From: an uncultured Desulfobacterales bacterium
Lineage (GTDB): Bacteria > Desulfobacterota > Desulfobacteria > Desulfobacterales > UBA11574
Reading direction: 5' to 3'
NCBI GenBank assembly: GCA_937925895.1
Contig: CALANC010000337.1
Span: forward strand, 1 to 6,545
Length of the DNA stretch: 6,545 bases
The notes under the pieces are model-generated. The model had not been told where the DNA came from. It saw only the letters and a program-made list of their open reading frames with translations, and searched no databases. Shown here one piece after another: positions 5,228 through 6,545 of the stretch (position 1 is the stretch's first letter; the number at the start of each line of letters is the position of its first letter). The position numbers and the translations under genes are program-made.

Positions 5228-5791
5228 TTATCTTACCATTAAAAAAGCGTAACGGTTCATTTCCTGAGAATAGTCTGTCAAAACTTCGATGGGAAAATCA
5301 TATTGCCTGACCGTAGAGAAAACATCTACGGCAAATGCCTCAGGAGAGGGACGTGCAGACCTCGGTTCCATGCACGTTTCTCTTTCTCCTGTGCAGTCTT
5401 CGCAGAGACAGCAACTGTCCATAAACAAGAGGAAAGCTCTCTCAAATCCTGAGAGAAAAATCTCTTTTTCCAGCTTGTATAGCTTCATGTTGACCTGTCT
5501 TGACCATTTATGACGATCTTCAGGATCGTCTACTTTTTTCCCGAATCTAAAAATAACGGCCATGTTGTATTCATGAAAGAATTTTTCACATTCGGAAACA
5601 GAAGGAACATTGGGAGGGCAGCAGGCATTATGACCGTATTCCCTGCAACCGAACATGCATTTCATCCGAACCCATTGGGACACGACAATGTTTTTAGGAT
5701 CGATCCATGTATAATCATGATAACCATGTTTTCTGATAATTGACTCAAGTTTTTCTTGAGCACTCGTCTTTAATTCTGATGCAGTTGTCAT
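5228..5791 (-). CDS. DUF2284 cysteine-rich, probable metal-binding protein
   Basis: The 187-residue protein has two cysteine clusters characteristic of DUF2284. The first is KCMFGCREYGHNACCPP (Cys45, 49, 57, 58). The second is CCLCEDCTGERETC (Cys127, 128, 130, 133, 140), followed by the conserved MEPRSARPSPEAFAVDVFST segment. The pattern suggests binding of an iron-sulfur cluster or another metal. The family is common in strict anaerobes and has no settled biochemical role that I know of. No signal peptide or membrane segment is seen, so it is likely cytoplasmic. The ATG at 5791 has aagga 4 nt before it. It lies 51 bp downstream of the FmdE-like gene on the same strand, which suggests one operon and a related role. 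Confidence 0.88.
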   Translation of the reverse strand: MTTASELKTSAQEKLESIIRKHGYHDYTWIDPKNIVVSQWVRMKCMFGCREYGHNACCPPNVPSVSECEKFFHEYNMAVIFRFGKKVDDPEDRHKWSRQVNMKLYKLEKEIFLSGFERAFLLFMDSCCLCEDCTGERETCMEPRSARPSPEAFAVDVFSTVRQYDFPIEVLTDYSQEMNRYAFLMVR

Positions 5792-5842
5792 TCAGTCCTT
5801 TTTCGTTATACAAGTTGGTTCGCTTCGCCCCGCTTTCTCCTT

Positions 5843-6454
5843 CTACTCCTCAAGATTTACAGGCTTTTTAGATGATCCCTTGTAGATATAATAGTCACGA
5901 CCGCTACACGCCGGGCAGGCTCTGCCAAAATAACTTGTGTACGATTCCCCGCATTTAATACAAAGTTGCGTCGGCATCGACTTTGAATCCTTGAGAGGCC
6001 GATGGAGGCGCACTGAACGATTCAGGAGCAAGTTAGGTCCGTCAGTCAGAATTTCCTCGGCCAATTCATCAAATGGCGGTTTTTCTCTGGGTTTTCCTGT
6101 CCTCTCAAACCAATTGTTAATCAAAGGATATTCCGGCATTCGGACGTAATTCAGACAGGCCCTCACTCCAGAAAGTGTTTGACGGTCGTAGGCAGTAAGG
6201 GCAAATTTCCCCCAATCCAAAACCTGCATATACCCGTTACCGAAAGTGCAAGGTGTCAGCAGTTGAATGGCATCGGGTAGGCACACGACTGTTTCTGAAA
6301 CTACATTTAAATATGGGGTTGATTCTAACTCTCGAAGCGCTGAATCGACCATGAGACCGCCCATAAGAACTCCGGGAGATCGATACCCATGGAATTCTTC
6401 CATGCGGATTAAAAATGCCTCATATTCGATGCCGCATATAATTAAATCAGTCAT
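5843..6454 (-). CDS. FmdE-like protein with C-terminal zinc ribbon
   Basis: The 203-residue protein matches the FmdE family (PF02663), named after subunit E of molybdenum formylmethanofuran dehydrogenase but widespread in anaerobes with no methanogenesis. Family marks are FHGYRSPGVLMGGLMVDSAL (21-40), VVSETVVCLPDAIQLLTPCT (51-70), FGNGYMQVLDWGKFALTAYD (71-90) and SGVRA. A C-terminal treble-clef or ribbon motif follows: CIKC (165-168) and CPAC (180-183). The canonical metal-binding motif HGHxCPG is altered to HGYRSPG: His22 is kept but Cys is replaced by Ser26, so metal binding at the FmdE core may be changed. No Shine-Dalgarno is obvious before the ATG at 6454. No other Fmd/Fwd subunit genes are visible. 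It heads the minus-strand cluster with DUF2284. Family is sure; function unknown. Confidence 0.88.
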   Translation of the reverse strand: MTDLIICGIEYEAFLIRMEEFHGYRSPGVLMGGLMVDSALRELESTPYLNVVSETVVCLPDAIQLLTPCTFGNGYMQVLDWGKFALTAYDRQTLSGVRACLNYVRMPEYPLINNWFERTGKPREKPPFDELAEEILTDGPNLLLNRSVRLHRPLKDSKSMPTQLCIKCGESYTSYFGRACPACSGRDYYIYKGSSKKPVNLEE

Positions 6455-6488
6455 AGCTAGTCAAAAATCCTTGCTGTAGTGCTCAGTC

Positions 6489-6515
6489 AATATATGATAT
6501 TTTCTATGCCGTCAA
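6489..6515 (-). promoter_or_regulatory. Weak candidate promoter for the FmdE-like gene
   Basis: On the minus strand TTGACG (6515-6510) is followed, after a short 15-bp spacer, by TATATT (6494-6489), about 35 bp before the start codon. Box quality is fair, but the spacing is shorter than the usual 16-18 bp and the region is AT-rich, so this is tentative. Confidence 0.27.
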
Positions 6516-6545
6516 TAGGCAGTATTATTATCAATACCTGGATTT

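Overview
The window most resembles a chromosomal stretch from an anaerobic Desulfobacterota (deltaproteobacterial) genome, or a close relative. This rests on the gene families: FmdE-like and DUF2284 proteins, a ClC channel with a CBS pair, argJ followed by an RsuA/RluB-type synthase, and stand-alone four-helix-bundle (S23/IVP-like) gene remnants. It is an inference; no rRNA or other taxonomic marker is present. From about 1060 onward the DNA is moderately AT-rich. Bases 1 to about 1055 are strikingly GC-rich and look like a later arrival.

Region 1 (1-1467): a TnpB-related (IS200/IS605-type) gene runs in from the left edge. Its last 220 bp can fold into several hairpins, the last of which contains the tnpB stop codon. 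Directly after it, in AT-rich sequence, lies the 3' end of a ClC-type chloride channel gene (the CBS-pair tail). The simplest reading is that the element inserted into, or otherwise replaced the front of, the channel gene.

Region 2 (1457-2197, minus): truA, tRNA pseudouridine synthase A, convergent with and overlapping the channel remnant by 11 bp.

Region 3 (2198-4768): the argJ and RsuA/RluB-type pseudouridine synthase genes form a plus-strand pair. They are bracketed by two copies of a 144-bp inverted repeat (2403-2546 and 4580-4723) that align without gaps with about a dozen mismatches. Each copy is a non-coding leader plus the first codons of a four-helix-bundle protein gene. The left copy continues into a dead 66-codon reading frame with an in-frame stop. 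The right copy breaks off after 11 codons. The left cassette is also bounded by short, imperfect inverted motifs.

Region 4 (4754-6454, minus): three genes read in the order FmdE-like, DUF2284 cysteine-rich protein, PilZ-domain protein. The first two are 51 bp apart and probably co-transcribed. They suggest one-carbon or metal-cofactor metabolism, with PilZ possibly a separate c-di-GMP-linked gene.

No tRNA, rRNA, CRISPR array or convincing intrinsic terminator was seen. The least ordinary material is the dispersed four-helix-bundle leader repeat and the TnpB-like element with its structured 3' end. No clearly new multi-gene system could be supported.
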